This document shows, one piece after another, positions 8,417 to 17,651 of a stretch of DNA of 64,000 nt. Both the position numbers and the translations under genes were made by a program. The notes below the pieces were generated by a model. The model had not been told where the DNA came from. It saw nothing but the letters and a program-made list of their open reading frames with translations, and ran no database searches. The DNA lies in NCBI GenBank assembly GCA_003762875.1, contig RIBL01000015.1, positions 1 to 64,000 on the forward strand. The letters are read 5' to 3'. Position 1 is the first letter of the stretch. Each line of letters begins with the position of its first letter. Source of the stretch: Muribaculaceae bacterium Isolate-110 (HZI). GTDB taxonomy: Bacteria > Bacteroidota > Bacteroidia > Bacteroidales > Muribaculaceae.

Positions 8417-9642
8417 CCAAGAGTGATATAGAGGAAATCCGCATCGAGGATTACGACTATCCGCTGCCGGAGGAGCGAATTGCCAAACATCCGCTCGAGG
8501 AGCGCGACAAGTGTCTGCTGCTGGTGAGAGACGGCGAGGGACGGAGGGAGACGCGACTGTTTGCCGACCTGCCCGGCCTGCTGCCCGAGGACGCGATGCT
8601 TGTGTATAACAACACGAGGGTCATTAACGCGCGTCTGCGTTTCCGCAAGGGAGCCGACGGCAACGGCGCGCTGATAGAGATATTCTGTCTGGAGCCGCAC
8701 GAGCCGGCCGACTATGCCGTGAATTTCGCAAGCACACGCGAATGTGCATGGACCTGTCTCGTGGGCAACTCCAAGCGATGGAAGGAAGGGCCTCTGACCC
8801 GCCGCGTGACAGTGGAGGGCCGGGAGGTGACACTGACCGCCATGCGTGAGAGCAAGGACGGAGCGGCCTCGACGGTGCGTTTCAGCTGGGACAACAGCGA
8901 GGTGACATTCAGTTCGATAATCTCGGCACTCGGCGAGATACCCATCCCGCCTTATCTCAACCGTTCGACCGAAGAGAGCGACTCGGAGGACTATCAGACC
9001 GTCTATTCGCGCATCGAAGGCTCGGTGGCCGCTCCGACTGCGGGGCTGCATTTCACTCCGGAGGTACTCGAGGCCATAGACCGTCGCGGCATACCGCGGC
9101 GCGAACTTACGCTCCACGTAGGGGCCGGGACTTTTCAGCCTGTCAAGAGCGACACCATAGGCCAACATGAGATGCACAACGAGTTTATAGCCGTGCCGCG
9201 CGCCCTAATCGAAGAACTGGCCGCCACCGGACGCCGTGTCATAGCGGTGGGCACCACATCGGTGCGCACGCTCGAGAGCCTTTATCATCTTGGATGTATG
9301 CTCCACTCGGGGCTTGACGCGTCGACACTCCCGCAGTGGTATCCCTACAGTCCGGAACATCCGCGCCTCGAAGTCGCGGAGGCCATGACGGCGATACTCC
9401 GCCGGCTCGAGGAGGAGGGGAGCGACACGTTTATAGCATCGACCCGGCTGATGATTGCACCGGGCTATGACTATCGGGTAGTCAAGGGGATGGTCACCAA
9501 TTTTCACCAGCCTCGCTCCACGTTGCTGCTGCTCGTGTCGGCATTTCTCGGCGGAGACGAATGGCGCAGTGTGTATGACTACGCGCTCGGCGGGGAATAT
9601 CGTTTCCTGTCGTATGGCGACGCGTGTCTCTTCCTGAAATGA
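8413..9642 (+). CDS. queA: tRNA preQ1(34) S-adenosylmethionine ribosyltransferase-isomerase
   Basis: A 409-residue enzyme that transfers and isomerises the ribosyl part of S-adenosylmethionine to preQ1 at tRNA position 34, giving epoxyqueuosine. Recognisable family stretches are LPEERIAKHPLEERDKCLLL near the N-terminus, VYNNTRVINARL, APTAGLHFTPEV, HVGAGTFQPVK, IAVGTTSVRTLES and the C-terminal VTNFHQPRSTLLLLVSAF. It is longer than the roughly 350 residues of the E. coli protein, as usual in Bacteroidetes, where extra segments occur. It overlaps rpe by 4 nt. No other queuosine gene is in the window. Confidence 0.96.
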   Translation: MTKSDIEEIRIEDYDYPLPEERIAKHPLEERDKCLLLVRDGEGRRETRLFADLPGLLPEDAMLVYNNTRVINARLRFRKGADGNGALIEIFCLEPHEPADYAVNFASTRECAWTCLVGNSKRWKEGPLTRRVTVEGREVTLTAMRESKDGAASTVRFSWDNSEVTFSSIISALGEIPIPPYLNRSTEESDSEDYQTVYSRIEGSVAAPTAGLHFTPEVLEAIDRRGIPRRELTLHVGAGTFQPVKSDTIGQHEMHNEFIAVPRALIEELAATGRRVIAVGTTSVRTLESLYHLGCMLHSGLDASTLPQWYPYSPEHPRLEVAEAMTAILRRLEEEGSDTFIASTRLMIAPGYDYRVVKGMVTNFHQPRSTLLLLVSAFLGGDEWRSVYDYALGGEYRFLSYGDACLFLK

Positions 9643-9697
9643 GAAGTGGCGCGCTGTACATATCATAATCTTGACAATCCATAACCTTAAAACTGAC

Positions 9698-11065
9698 ATG
9701 AAAAAAACTATCGCACTGATTTTTGCGTCACTTCTTGCCCTGACTTCGGGGGTAACGGCCGTTGGCGCGAAAAAAGACAGCCGTAAAAACAAGGATATCA
9801 GTGAATTTTTTGCCGCACGCATCGCCGGTGACGCCGCGCGGACCTATGAGGGCACAAAGAAAGTGGCTCTACGCGATGTGGAACGTATGCGCGACATGGT
9901 GTGGGAGGAGTGGAAAAAGGCCAATGCCGCGGCCGACGAAAGCCGTCTTCCCGCCACAGGACCTCTTGCCGAGGCTGCCGACATGTCCTGGGACATACCC
10001 TCGGAGCTCGAGCCCGATGCGGTGATGCCCTATGTGTATGGCTGCAAGGGAGAGTCGGCCGAGGCTCGTCCGTTCTTCATATTTCTCCATGGCTCCGGCC
10101 CAAAGGCTCAGGAGTGGAAGACACTCAAGCAGATAGCCGCAGCTTATGACGATGCTCCGAGTGTGTATTTCATCCCCCAGATACCCAACGAAGGCGAATG
10201 GTATCGCTGGTATCAGCGCGGCAAGCAGTGGGCGTGGGAACGACTGTTGCGCCAGGCCCTGCTGCGTGACGAGATAGATGCCGACAAGGTGTATTTCATG
10301 GGTATATCGGAGGGCGCGTATGGCAGTCAGCGACTGGCATCGTATTATGCCGACTATCTCGCGGGAGCCGGTCCGATGGCCGGAGGCGAGCCGCTGGTCA
10401 ATGCTCCTGCCGAAAATCTGCGCAACACGGCCTTTGTGCTCCGCACTGGTCAGAGAGACTTCGGTTTTTACCGCAATGTGCTCACCCGCATAGCCGCCAT
10501 CAAGCTCGACAGTCTCCAACAACTGTATCCCGGACACTATGATTACATGGTAGAGCTTATCCCCGACGCGGGCCACGGCATAAACTATATGCCCACGGCA
10601 CCGTGGTTGCGCAAGCACAAACGCGATCCATATCCCAAGTCGGTCTACTGGGAGAACTTTGAGATGGACGGCCGTTATCGCGACGGATTCTATAATCTCT
10701 ATGTCGATGAACGGAGCAACGACGATGAGTCGCAACGCACATGTTATGAGATGAATATCAACGGCAATGAGGTGGATGTGACCGTGAGTCTCGTGAAGTA
10801 TGAGCCGAGTCTGGTCGGGAATGATTTCGGATTTCCGATATCGCTTGATTTCCGCAAGACATATGTACCGGCCACCAAGGGACGTTTTACGGTCTATCTC
10901 AATGACAGCCTTGTGGATATGAGCAAGGAGGTGACGCTTAGGGTCAACGGCCGCGAGGTGTTCCGCGGGAAGGTGAAACCCTCGCTCGAGGATATGGTCA
11001 ACAGTTGCGCCCGTTATTATGAGCGCGCCCGCATATATCCGGCCTCGATAAAGGTGGAGATTTGA
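9698..11065 (+). CDS. Secreted alpha/beta-hydrolase (putative esterase)
   Basis: I chose the ATG at 9698 because it gives a clean signal peptide (MKKTIALIFASLLALTSG); an in-frame ATG at 9671 is less likely. The 455-residue product has an alpha/beta-hydrolase core: oxyanion-type FLHGSG with His131, nucleophile elbow GISEG (Ser204), a candidate acid Asp254 (GQRDFG) and catalytic His293 (DAGHGIN). A C-terminal region of about 110 residues looks beta-rich and may be an added sandwich domain. Expected to sit in the periplasm and cleave an ester or peptide; the substrate is unknown. An intrinsic terminator follows. Confidence 0.75.
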   Translation: MKKTIALIFASLLALTSGVTAVGAKKDSRKNKDISEFFAARIAGDAARTYEGTKKVALRDVERMRDMVWEEWKKANAAADESRLPATGPLAEAADMSWDIPSELEPDAVMPYVYGCKGESAEARPFFIFLHGSGPKAQEWKTLKQIAAAYDDAPSVYFIPQIPNEGEWYRWYQRGKQWAWERLLRQALLRDEIDADKVYFMGISEGAYGSQRLASYYADYLAGAGPMAGGEPLVNAPAENLRNTAFVLRTGQRDFGFYRNVLTRIAAIKLDSLQQLYPGHYDYMVELIPDAGHGINYMPTAPWLRKHKRDPYPKSVYWENFEMDGRYRDGFYNLYVDERSNDDESQRTCYEMNINGNEVDVTVSLVKYEPSLVGNDFGFPISLDFRKTYVPATKGRFTVYLNDSLVDMSKEVTLRVNGREVFRGKVKPSLEDMVNSCARYYERARIYPASIKVEI

Positions 11066-11087
11066 TAATCGTTACGTCAAGAGTTAC

Positions 11088-11130
11088 AGAATCGGCTGCG
11101 CGACACACTTCGCGCAGCCGATTCTTATTT
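11088..11130 (+). terminator. Intrinsic terminator after the hydrolase gene
   Basis: A perfect 15-bp stem (AGAATCGGCTGCGCG at 11088-11102 with its complement at 11111-11125), an 8-nt loop, and a U-rich tail TATTTGTTT. Confidence 0.85.
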
Positions 11131-11226
11131 GTTTCGGACATCTTTTCGCCGCCTTCATGGTGAGTTTTTGACATCAGAAAAGGCGTAATTTTTTCGGGAA
11201 GCGGCTTTTATTTTAAATTTTTAATT

Positions 11227-11257
11227 TTTGACTTTAGAATGATTTTCATTACCTTTG
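11227..11257 (+). promoter_or_regulatory. Bacteroidetes promoter of the DUF5106-type gene
   Basis: A textbook arrangement: -33 TTTG at 11227-11230, 19-bp spacer, -7 TACCTTTG at 11250-11257. The leader to the ATG at 11288 is about 25 nt. Confidence 0.75.
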
Positions 11258-11287
11258 TGATTGCATAAAACCGTATCAACAAAGATT

Positions 11288-12175
11288 ATGAAAATCAAAC
11301 TGTTCATATTGTCGTTGCTTGCGCTTGTCGGCCTTGGGCAGACGGCTAAGGCCGACACATATTTCCCCTATCCGATAGTGCCTGACTCGGTGGCCACATT
11401 TCAGGGCCGCTGCAATTATCTGGCCGACCATTTCTGGGATTTCTGCGAGATGACCAAGGCATTTTCGGCCCGTCAGAAGATGGCTCAGGAGATGAAGGTC
11501 TATCTCTCGGTAGTGGCCAATGCCGATCCGAGCGTAGCCGTGCGCGGGGTCAACGCGCTGATGAAGAAACTCGAGAAGCAGCCCAAGGACCAGGTGTTTA
11601 TGGCTGCGGTGGCCGAGAGTCAGCTCTATGGTGACACCGCCGAGATGTGGATTGACGGGCTCTATCTGCCGTTTGCCGAGGCAGTTGCCGCCAACAAGCG
11701 GGTGTCGAAGGCCGAGAAGGCTCGTTTTGTGCAGCAGGCCGAGGTGCTCCGAAACTCCATGGTGGGCAGCCGCGCACCTTCGCTTCCCTACACTACCCGT
11801 GACGGCCGGGCGGGAGACCTGCAGAACGATTCGGCTGAGGTTGTGATAGTGTTTTTCAACGACCCCGACTGCAGCAGCTGCAACATGGCCCGCATACGTC
11901 TTGACGCGGATGTGTCGATGACTGAGCTTGTCAACGAGGGTACGGTCAAGGTGGTGGCCATTACGCTTGCCGAGCCTGACGAGGAGTGGAAGAAGGCTGT
12001 GGAGGGTTATCCCGCCAACTGGATTGTGGGCGCGGCACCTGATGCCGATCTGAGTATCGATCTGCGCGCCGGGACCCCCGATTTTTATATACTCGGCCGC
12101 CATAACATCATACGCTATAAACATCTCAACGCCGACCAAGTGCTTGACGTGGCGCGGCAACTGAAGAAGAGATAG
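11288..12175 (+). CDS. Secreted DUF5106-type protein with thioredoxin-like domain
   Basis: Starting at the ATG at 11288 (MKIKLFILSLLALVGLGQ) gives a signal peptide; the in-frame ATG at 11261 lies on top of the promoter and is unlikely. The 295-residue product has a helical N-terminal part (about 25-155) of the DUF5106 kind, then a thioredoxin/TlpA-like fold with VIVFFNDPDCSSCNMARI, giving a CxxC pair Cys195/Cys198, and a cis-Pro-like TPDFYIL near 270. It is probably a periplasmic thiol-disulfide protein; whether it oxidises, reduces or simply binds is not clear. The DoxX-type gene downstream could be its membrane partner, which is inference. Confidence 0.75.
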   Translation: MKIKLFILSLLALVGLGQTAKADTYFPYPIVPDSVATFQGRCNYLADHFWDFCEMTKAFSARQKMAQEMKVYLSVVANADPSVAVRGVNALMKKLEKQPKDQVFMAAVAESQLYGDTAEMWIDGLYLPFAEAVAANKRVSKAEKARFVQQAEVLRNSMVGSRAPSLPYTTRDGRAGDLQNDSAEVVIVFFNDPDCSSCNMARIRLDADVSMTELVNEGTVKVVAITLAEPDEEWKKAVEGYPANWIVGAAPDADLSIDLRAGTPDFYILGRHNIIRYKHLNADQVLDVARQLKKR

Positions 12176-12286
12176 CGGGGCCGACCGGACGAACCAAGCA
12201 TCGTAAATCGCCCCAGCCGAAGTAAGAGGGTGGTATTATACACCCGACAAAGTAATCAAAATAATATCAGTTCTAAAATCAAGATA

Positions 12287-12796
12287 ATGTCCTGGCATAA
12301 CTCACCGCTCATAAACGTGTTTCTCCGTCTGACGGGCTACACTTACACCAATCTCGGCCGCTTGTTCATGCGCCTGTTTGTCGGCATCATGCTGTTGCAG
12401 TTCGGCATACGCCATCTTGTCAACTATAACGAGCTGTGCATGACGTTTCCGACGGTGCTTGACATGCCGTCATCGACGTCGCTGGTGCTGATGATAATTA
12501 TCGAGCTGGTGTGCTCGCTGCTGATAATGGTCGGATTTCTGACCCGTCTGAGCACTATCCCGCCGATTGTGGCCATGTGTGCCGCCGAGTACTACATTCT
12601 CCATGACATGGTGCCTTATCTGCCGGTGTATGGTCTTGACTCGACCGACCCGGGTTATCTGCCCATCATGTTTATCGGCATTTACATATGGATGCTCATT
12701 GCAGGCCCGGGCAAGATTTCGCTTGATTATTTCATTTCGCTCTACATCATCAACCGCCGCGGCAAGGATGAGGAGGAGGAGCTTGAGGAAGTCTAA
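12287..12796 (+). CDS. DoxX family membrane protein
   Basis: Start set at ATG 12287 (MSWHNSPLINVFLRLTGYTY); the upstream in-frame start at 12230 would add 19 unconvincing residues. The 169-residue protein has four predicted membrane helices (about 22-45, 65-90, 92-110, 125-145), the RLFVGIMLLQFGIRHL entry helix and an acidic C-terminal tail (DEEEELEEV), as in DoxX-like proteins. DoxX relatives are linked to redox or quinone chemistry in the membrane, with no defined reaction here. It follows the thioredoxin-like gene by 111 nt. Confidence 0.7.
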   Translation: MSWHNSPLINVFLRLTGYTYTNLGRLFMRLFVGIMLLQFGIRHLVNYNELCMTFPTVLDMPSSTSLVLMIIIELVCSLLIMVGFLTRLSTIPPIVAMCAAEYYILHDMVPYLPVYGLDSTDPGYLPIMFIGIYIWMLIAGPGKISLDYFISLYIINRRGKDEEEELEEV

Positions 12797-12827
12797 GTAA
12801 AGTTCAGAGTTTAAGAGTTAAGAGTTT

Positions 12828-13907
12828 ATGCGAGTAGCGGTATTAATATCCGGTGGAGTCGACAGTGCGGTGGCCGTGCACAGGTTGCTGGAGCAGGGTC
12901 ATGACCTGCACCTGTTTTATATCCGCATCGGACTTGATACGGGCGAGGGCGACTGCTCGGCCGAGGAGGACATCGAGATGTGTCGCTATATAGCCAGGAA
13001 ATATGCATTGCCCTTTGAAGTCGTGTCGCTTCACGAGGAGTATTGGGAGAATGTCATGGAGTATGCGCTTCGTACGGTGAGACAGGGCTTGACCCCCAAT
13101 CCCGACGTGATGTGCAACAAGATGATAAAATTCGGTTTTTTTGAGGAACGCTGGGGCCGCGAATTTGACCGTACCGCCACGGGCCACTATGCCACCACCC
13201 ATGAGATAGACGGGCTTACATGGCTCGGCACGGGTGTTGATCGGGTCAAGGACCAGACCGATTTTCTATGTCGCATATCCTATGAGCAGCTCAGCCGTCT
13301 GATGTTTCCGATCGGCGACCTGCCCAAAGCCGAGGTGCGCCGTCTGGCCATAGAGACAGGTATGCCCAACGCATATCGCCGCGACAGCCAGGGCATATGT
13401 TTTCTCGGCAAAATCAACTATAATGACTTCATACGCCGTCATCTCGGCGAGAAACCCGGCCCCATCGTGGAGCTTGAGACCGGCCGTAAGCTCGGTGAGC
13501 ACAAGGGATTCTGGTTTCACACCATCGGCCAGCGCAAAGGCCTTGGTCTGAGCGGAGGGCCGTGGTATGTGGTGAAGAAGAACGTGCACGACAATGTGGT
13601 GTATGTCTCGCAGGGATATGATACGGAGAAGCAGTATGGGCAGGTACTTCATCTCGACGAGATGCATTGGCTCACCCGCGATCCGTGGCCGGGCGATTGC
13701 GAGGGGGTGGCAGTGACATTTAAAAACCGTCACAGCCCCGACTTTCTCAACGCCCGTCTCACTCGTCTGGGTGACGGAGAATATGTGATAGACTCGGAGC
13801 AACCCGTACAGGGCATCGCCCCGGGACAGTTTGCGGTGATATATACCCCCGACAGCCGCCTGTGTCTCGGCAGCGGTGTGATAACGGGACGAAACATAAT
13901 GTTGTAA
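12828..13907 (+). CDS. mnmA: tRNA-specific 2-thiouridylase
   Basis: A 359-residue PP-loop enzyme that adenylates and thiolates U34 of tRNA-Lys, -Glu and -Gln. The PP-loop SGGVDS is at 8-13; the two catalytic cysteines are Cys96 (NPDVMCNKMIKFG) and Cys191 (DSQGICFLG); GHYATT follows at 119-124 and the C-terminal barrel is present. Length is normal. The spacer before the ATG carries AGAGTTTAAGAGTTAAGAGT, a motif family seen in other gaps of this window. Bacteroidetes often have two mnmA-like genes; only this one is visible. Confidence 0.94.
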   Translation: MRVAVLISGGVDSAVAVHRLLEQGHDLHLFYIRIGLDTGEGDCSAEEDIEMCRYIARKYALPFEVVSLHEEYWENVMEYALRTVRQGLTPNPDVMCNKMIKFGFFEERWGREFDRTATGHYATTHEIDGLTWLGTGVDRVKDQTDFLCRISYEQLSRLMFPIGDLPKAEVRRLAIETGMPNAYRRDSQGICFLGKINYNDFIRRHLGEKPGPIVELETGRKLGEHKGFWFHTIGQRKGLGLSGGPWYVVKKNVHDNVVYVSQGYDTEKQYGQVLHLDEMHWLTRDPWPGDCEGVAVTFKNRHSPDFLNARLTRLGDGEYVIDSEQPVQGIAPGQFAVIYTPDSRLCLGSGVITGRNIML

Positions 13908-13925
13908 TATCGTAAAATAAGGCGT

Positions 13926-14594
13926 ATGGATAACGATAACAACGACCTGTTTGGCAACCTTGATTCAAGCGGTACAGGCGATACGCCCCGCGTGAGACTG
14001 AGAGTGCTCGGCATCTCTTACAGTCAGATTCAGAACGGAGCCTACGCGCTGATACTGGCGCAGGTGGGCGGGCCGTTTCGCATTCCGGTGGTAATCGGGG
14101 CGAGCGAGGCCCAGGCCATAGCTCTGAAGATGGAGGGCATAGTGCCTCCGCGACCGCTGACCCATGATCTGTTCACGGGGCTGGGCCGGGCGTTCGGTAT
14201 TGAACTGCTGGAGGTGTTTATCTACAGGTTTGAGGACGGAGTGTTTTACTCCGAGCTGACCTTTACCGACGGAGAGCGTACAGTGTCGCTCGACTCGCGC
14301 ACGTCGGACGCTGTGGCTGTGGCCATGCGCACGGGCGCGCCTATCTATACCACTGCCGAGATTCTTACCGAGACCGGATTTGAGCTCGAAGACCTTGCCG
14401 CCGACAGCGGTGATGGCGAGGAGGGCGAGTTGCGCAACGATGATGCCGGTGTCACGCCGGTGCGTACACCTAAGCTCGAGAATTATACCGTGGAGGAGCT
14501 GAAGAAGACTCTCGCGCGACTTATCGAGAACGAGGAGTATGAGGAAGCAGCCCGTGTCGCCGAGATTATCAAGCGCAAGGAGAATAAGAGTTGA
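13926..14594 (+). CDS. Bifunctional nuclease (BFN/DUF151) with C-terminal UVR motif
   Basis: A 222-residue protein. Residues about 20-150 are a BFN/DUF151 domain, with the typical PVVIGASEAQAIALKMEG, PRPLTHDLF and SLDSRTSDAVAVAMRTGAPI stretches. After an acidic linker, about 175-215 is a coiled UVR (UvrB/UvrC interaction) motif, VEELKKTLARLIENEEYEEA. This pairing is common in Bacteroidetes and suggests a link to nucleic-acid processing or repair, but the biochemical role is unproven. It starts 18 nt after mnmA and is probably co-transcribed with it. Confidence 0.85.
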   Translation: MDNDNNDLFGNLDSSGTGDTPRVRLRVLGISYSQIQNGAYALILAQVGGPFRIPVVIGASEAQAIALKMEGIVPPRPLTHDLFTGLGRAFGIELLEVFIYRFEDGVFYSELTFTDGERTVSLDSRTSDAVAVAMRTGAPIYTTAEILTETGFELEDLAADSGDGEEGELRNDDAGVTPVRTPKLENYTVEELKKTLARLIENEEYEEAARVAEIIKRKENKS

Positions 14595-14649
14595 AAGTCG
14601 AGAGTTAAAAAAAAGTTTTAAGAGTTATAATATAAAAATCAAGAAGAAC

Positions 14650-15969
14650 GTGTCAACAAAACGTGTACTGCAAGTGCGTCTGGCCGCACTGTCGTTTCTC
14701 GAGTTTGGTGTATGGGGAGCTTACCTCATATCGCTGGGCAATTATCTCGGCTCGGTCGGGCTGGCCACACATATAGGGTGGTTTTATGCTGTGCAGGGCA
14801 TAGTGTCGCTGTTTATGCCGGCCGTGGTGGGCATTATCGCCGACCGCTGGATTCAGGCCCAGCGCATGCTTAGCTTGTGTCATTTGCTTGCCGGACTGTT
14901 CATGGCCGCCGCCGCTGTGTATGCTCTCACGGTGCCGGTGGTGGAGTTTGGCCCGCTCTTTACGCTCTACACATTCTCGGTGGCTTTTTTCATGCCGACC
15001 ATAGGTCTGAACAACTCGGTGGCGTTCAACGCTCTGAGTCGGGCCGGCCTTGACACCATAACATGCTTCCCGCCCATACGTGTGTTTGGGACGGTGGGTT
15101 TCATATGCTCGATGCTGTTTGTCAACTTCACACAGTTTCAGACCAATCCCTATCAGCTTGTGACTTCGGCAGTGCTGAGTTTCTGCATGGCGGCCTACGC
15201 GCTGACCATGCCGCAGTGTCCGGTCGACAAGAAGGCCTCGGGCTCGCTTGCCGACTCGCTGGGACTCAAAGCGTTCGGGCTGTTCAAGGTGAAGCGTATG
15301 GCGATATTCTTTATTTTCAGCATGTGTCTGGGCGTGTCGCTGCAGATAACCAACAGTTACGGCAACATATTTATCACCTCGTTTTCAGACATAGCCTCGT
15401 TTGCCGACACCTGGGGGGCCCGTAATGCCAACGCGCTCATCTCGCTGTCGCAGATCAGCGAGACGCTGTGTATACTGCTCATACCCTTCTGTCTCAAGCG
15501 TTTCGGCATCAAAGGTGTGATGCTCATGTCGATGTTTGCATGGGTGTTGCGTTTCGCGTTTTTCGGCATGGGCGACACCGGCGGCGGACTGTGGCTGCTC
15601 GTGCTCTCGTGTATAGTCTACGGCGTAGCTTTTGACTTCTTCAACGTGTCGGGCGGCCTCTATGTCGACCAGCAGACAACAAAAGATCTGCGTTCGAGCG
15701 CGCAGGGACTCTTTATGATTATGACCAACGGCATCGGCGCGACCGTGGGCACTCTTGCCGCCCAGGCCATAGTGAACCATTACGTATTTTCCCAGACCAC
15801 ACCCGAGGCACAGCATGCCGGCTGGACCACTTCGTGGTATATCTTCGCGGCCTATTCGCTGGTGATTGCCGTGCTGTTCATTTTCCTTTTCAAAGACACC
15901 CAGACTCCCACCAATGATGAGGAGGCCCGTCTTATCAAGGAAATCGAGGATAACAAGGCCGTTGTGTAA
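14650..15969 (+). CDS. Nucleoside permease-like MFS transporter
   Basis: I place the start at GTG 14650 (VSTKRVLQVRLAALSFLEFG); an upstream ATG at 14539 would overlap the previous gene by 56 nt and give a non-membrane leader. The 439-residue protein has about twelve transmembrane helices and resembles the nucleoside:H+ symporter group (NupG/XapB), with LEFGVWGAYLISLGNYL at the start, GIIADRW in the first loop and VSGGLYVDQQT near residue 337. It should import nucleosides or a similar small solute across the inner membrane. The spacer before it carries the AGAGTTAAAA/AAGAGTTATAA motif (14601-14630). Confidence 0.8.
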   Translation: MSTKRVLQVRLAALSFLEFGVWGAYLISLGNYLGSVGLATHIGWFYAVQGIVSLFMPAVVGIIADRWIQAQRMLSLCHLLAGLFMAAAAVYALTVPVVEFGPLFTLYTFSVAFFMPTIGLNNSVAFNALSRAGLDTITCFPPIRVFGTVGFICSMLFVNFTQFQTNPYQLVTSAVLSFCMAAYALTMPQCPVDKKASGSLADSLGLKAFGLFKVKRMAIFFIFSMCLGVSLQITNSYGNIFITSFSDIASFADTWGARNANALISLSQISETLCILLIPFCLKRFGIKGVMLMSMFAWVLRFAFFGMGDTGGGLWLLVLSCIVYGVAFDFFNVSGGLYVDQQTTKDLRSSAQGLFMIMTNGIGATVGTLAAQAIVNHYVFSQTTPEAQHAGWTTSWYIFAAYSLVIAVLFIFLFKDTQTPTNDEEARLIKEIEDNKAVV

Positions 15970-15997
15970 GCGTGACCGATATATTCATGAATAAAAG

Positions 15998-16714
15998 ATG
16001 ATACAGTTTTATGCTCCTGACATAGCCGAGACCCTGACGCTGCCCGAGAGTGACTCGCGGCATGCTGTCAAGGTGTTGCGCATGACCGAGGGCGAAGAGC
16101 TCCAGGTCATAGACGGACGCGGCAATGTGTACACGTGCCGGCTTGTCGACGCTCACCCCAAGCGTGCCGGCGTGGAGATAGCCGAGTGCCGTCGTCAGCC
16201 GTTGCCGTGGTGCCAGCAGATAGTGGCGGCTGTAGCTCCGACCAAGCATATGGACCGTATGGAGTGGCTGGTGGAAAAGCTCACTGAGACGGGAGTAAAC
16301 CGCATAGTGCCCCTGCTGTGTGACCGCAGCGAGCGGCGCGAAATCAAGACCGAACGGCTCGAAAAGATAGCCGTGTCGGCCATGAAGCAGTCGCTCAAAG
16401 CCGTGCTTCCGGTCATTGACCCCATGACTCCGCTTCGTCAGGCTGTAGGCGGATTGCTGCCGGAGGCCTGCAGGTATGTGGGCTATTGTGACGGCAGCGT
16501 GGAGCGTCGCGACTTTGCCAACGTCTATGAGGCCGGACGAAACACGGTGATATTCATCGGGCCGGAGGGCGATTTTTCGCCTTCGGAGGTAGAGATGCTG
16601 CTCGGAGGCGGGGTTATGCCCGTGACGTTTGGTGAAAACCGACTGCGCACCGAGACTGCCGCGCTCTATGGCGTCACCGCCTGTCATGTGCTTGACTCGC
16701 TTGCCTCACGATAG
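15998..16714 (+). CDS. rsmE: 16S rRNA (uracil(1498)-N(3))-methyltransferase
   Basis: A 238-residue SPOUT methyltransferase that methylates U1498 of 16S rRNA. The N-terminal PUA-like part contains SRHAVKVLRMTEGEELQVID; the knotted SAM-binding region has FIGPEGDFSPSEVEML and VTFGENRLRTETAALYGV near the C-terminus, both hallmarks of RsmE. Length is normal. It follows the MFS gene after 28 nt. Confidence 0.95.
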   Translation: MIQFYAPDIAETLTLPESDSRHAVKVLRMTEGEELQVIDGRGNVYTCRLVDAHPKRAGVEIAECRRQPLPWCQQIVAAVAPTKHMDRMEWLVEKLTETGVNRIVPLLCDRSERREIKTERLEKIAVSAMKQSLKAVLPVIDPMTPLRQAVGGLLPEACRYVGYCDGSVERRDFANVYEAGRNTVIFIGPEGDFSPSEVEMLLGGGVMPVTFGENRLRTETAALYGVTACHVLDSLASR

Positions 16715-16749
16715 GACATGGCGCATAGTCAATAAAAACGACTTGCAGA

Positions 16750-16785
16750 ATAATTACTAATTGATAATTACTAATTACTAATTGA
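16750..16785. repeat. AT-rich intergenic motif (second copy)
   Basis: Tandem TAATTACTAATTGATAATTA followed by CTAATTACTAATTG lies directly before, and slightly into, the kdsA start. The same pattern is at 6999-7027. It might affect translation initiation, which is inference. Confidence 0.5.
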
Positions 16786-17600
16786 ATAAAGTGTTTTCAT
16801 TTAAAGAATACTCATCCCGGCCGCAGTTTTTCCTGCTTGCTGGCCCGTGTGTCATAGAAGGCGAAGAGATGGCTATGGACATAGCCGAGCAGTGTGTGAA
16901 AGTCACGAGCAGACTGGGCATACCCTATGTGTTCAAGGGCTCCTATCGCAAGGCCAACCGCTCGCGCATCGACTCGTTTACGGGCATAGGTGACGAGAAA
17001 GCCTTGAAGATACTGGCCAAGGTGCGCGAGACATTCGGCGTGCCCGTTGTGACCGATATCCACACAGCCGGCGAGGCCGCGATGGCAGCGGAGTATGTGG
17101 ATGTGCTCCAGATACCTGCCTTCCTGTGCCGCCAGACCGATCTGCTCATGGCCGCTGCCGAGACCGGCAAGGCTGTCAATATCAAGAAGGGGCAGTTTCT
17201 CTCGCCCGAAGCCATGGGATTTGCCTTGCAGAAGGTGAGAGATGCCGGCAATGACAACGTGGCATTGACCGAGCGAGGCGTGACATTCGGCTATCAGGAT
17301 CTGGTGGTGGACTATCGCGGCATCCCCGAGATGCAGAAGTTTGGCGCGCCTGTGATTCTCGACGTCACCCATTCGCTCCAGCAGCCTAATCAGGCGGCAG
17401 GCGTGACCGGCGGACGTCCCGACCTCATTGACACCATAGCCCGTGCGGGTGTGGCCGTGGGTGTGGACGGAATCTTTATCGAGACTCATCAGAATCCGTC
17501 GGTAGCCAAGAGCGACGGCGCAAATATGCTCCCTCTTGCACAGCTTCCCGACCTTCTGGCGCGGTTGTCGGCCCTGCGGGCGGTAATAAATAATTTTTGA
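16782..17600 (+). CDS. kdsA: 3-deoxy-8-phosphooctulonate synthase
   Basis: A 272-residue TIM-barrel aldolase that joins phosphoenolpyruvate and arabinose 5-phosphate to give Kdo 8-phosphate, needed for lipopolysaccharide. Family motifs: LAGPCVIEGEE, FKGSYRKANRSRIDSFTG, DVLQIPAFLCRQTDL, NIKKGQFLSP and DVTHSLQQPNQ. The start is not certain: the frame opens with TTG at 16782, with GTG at 16791 as an alternative; no ATG is suitably placed. It is the only lipopolysaccharide-core gene on this side of the window. Confidence 0.95.
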   Translation: MNKVFSFKEYSSRPQFFLLAGPCVIEGEEMAMDIAEQCVKVTSRLGIPYVFKGSYRKANRSRIDSFTGIGDEKALKILAKVRETFGVPVVTDIHTAGEAAMAAEYVDVLQIPAFLCRQTDLLMAAAETGKAVNIKKGQFLSPEAMGFALQKVRDAGNDNVALTERGVTFGYQDLVVDYRGIPEMQKFGAPVILDVTHSLQQPNQAAGVTGGRPDLIDTIARAGVAVGVDGIFIETHQNPSVAKSDGANMLPLAQLPDLLARLSALRAVINNF

Positions 17601-17651
17601 ATGTCGTGTGAAAACATTCAATATCCTACACATTTCAACATTCGATAGAAA

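Noticed and set aside
14539-14649. Upstream ATG start for the MFS transporter
   Set aside because: It overlaps the BFN gene by 56 nt and adds 37 charged residues before the first helix; GTG 14650 fits the family.
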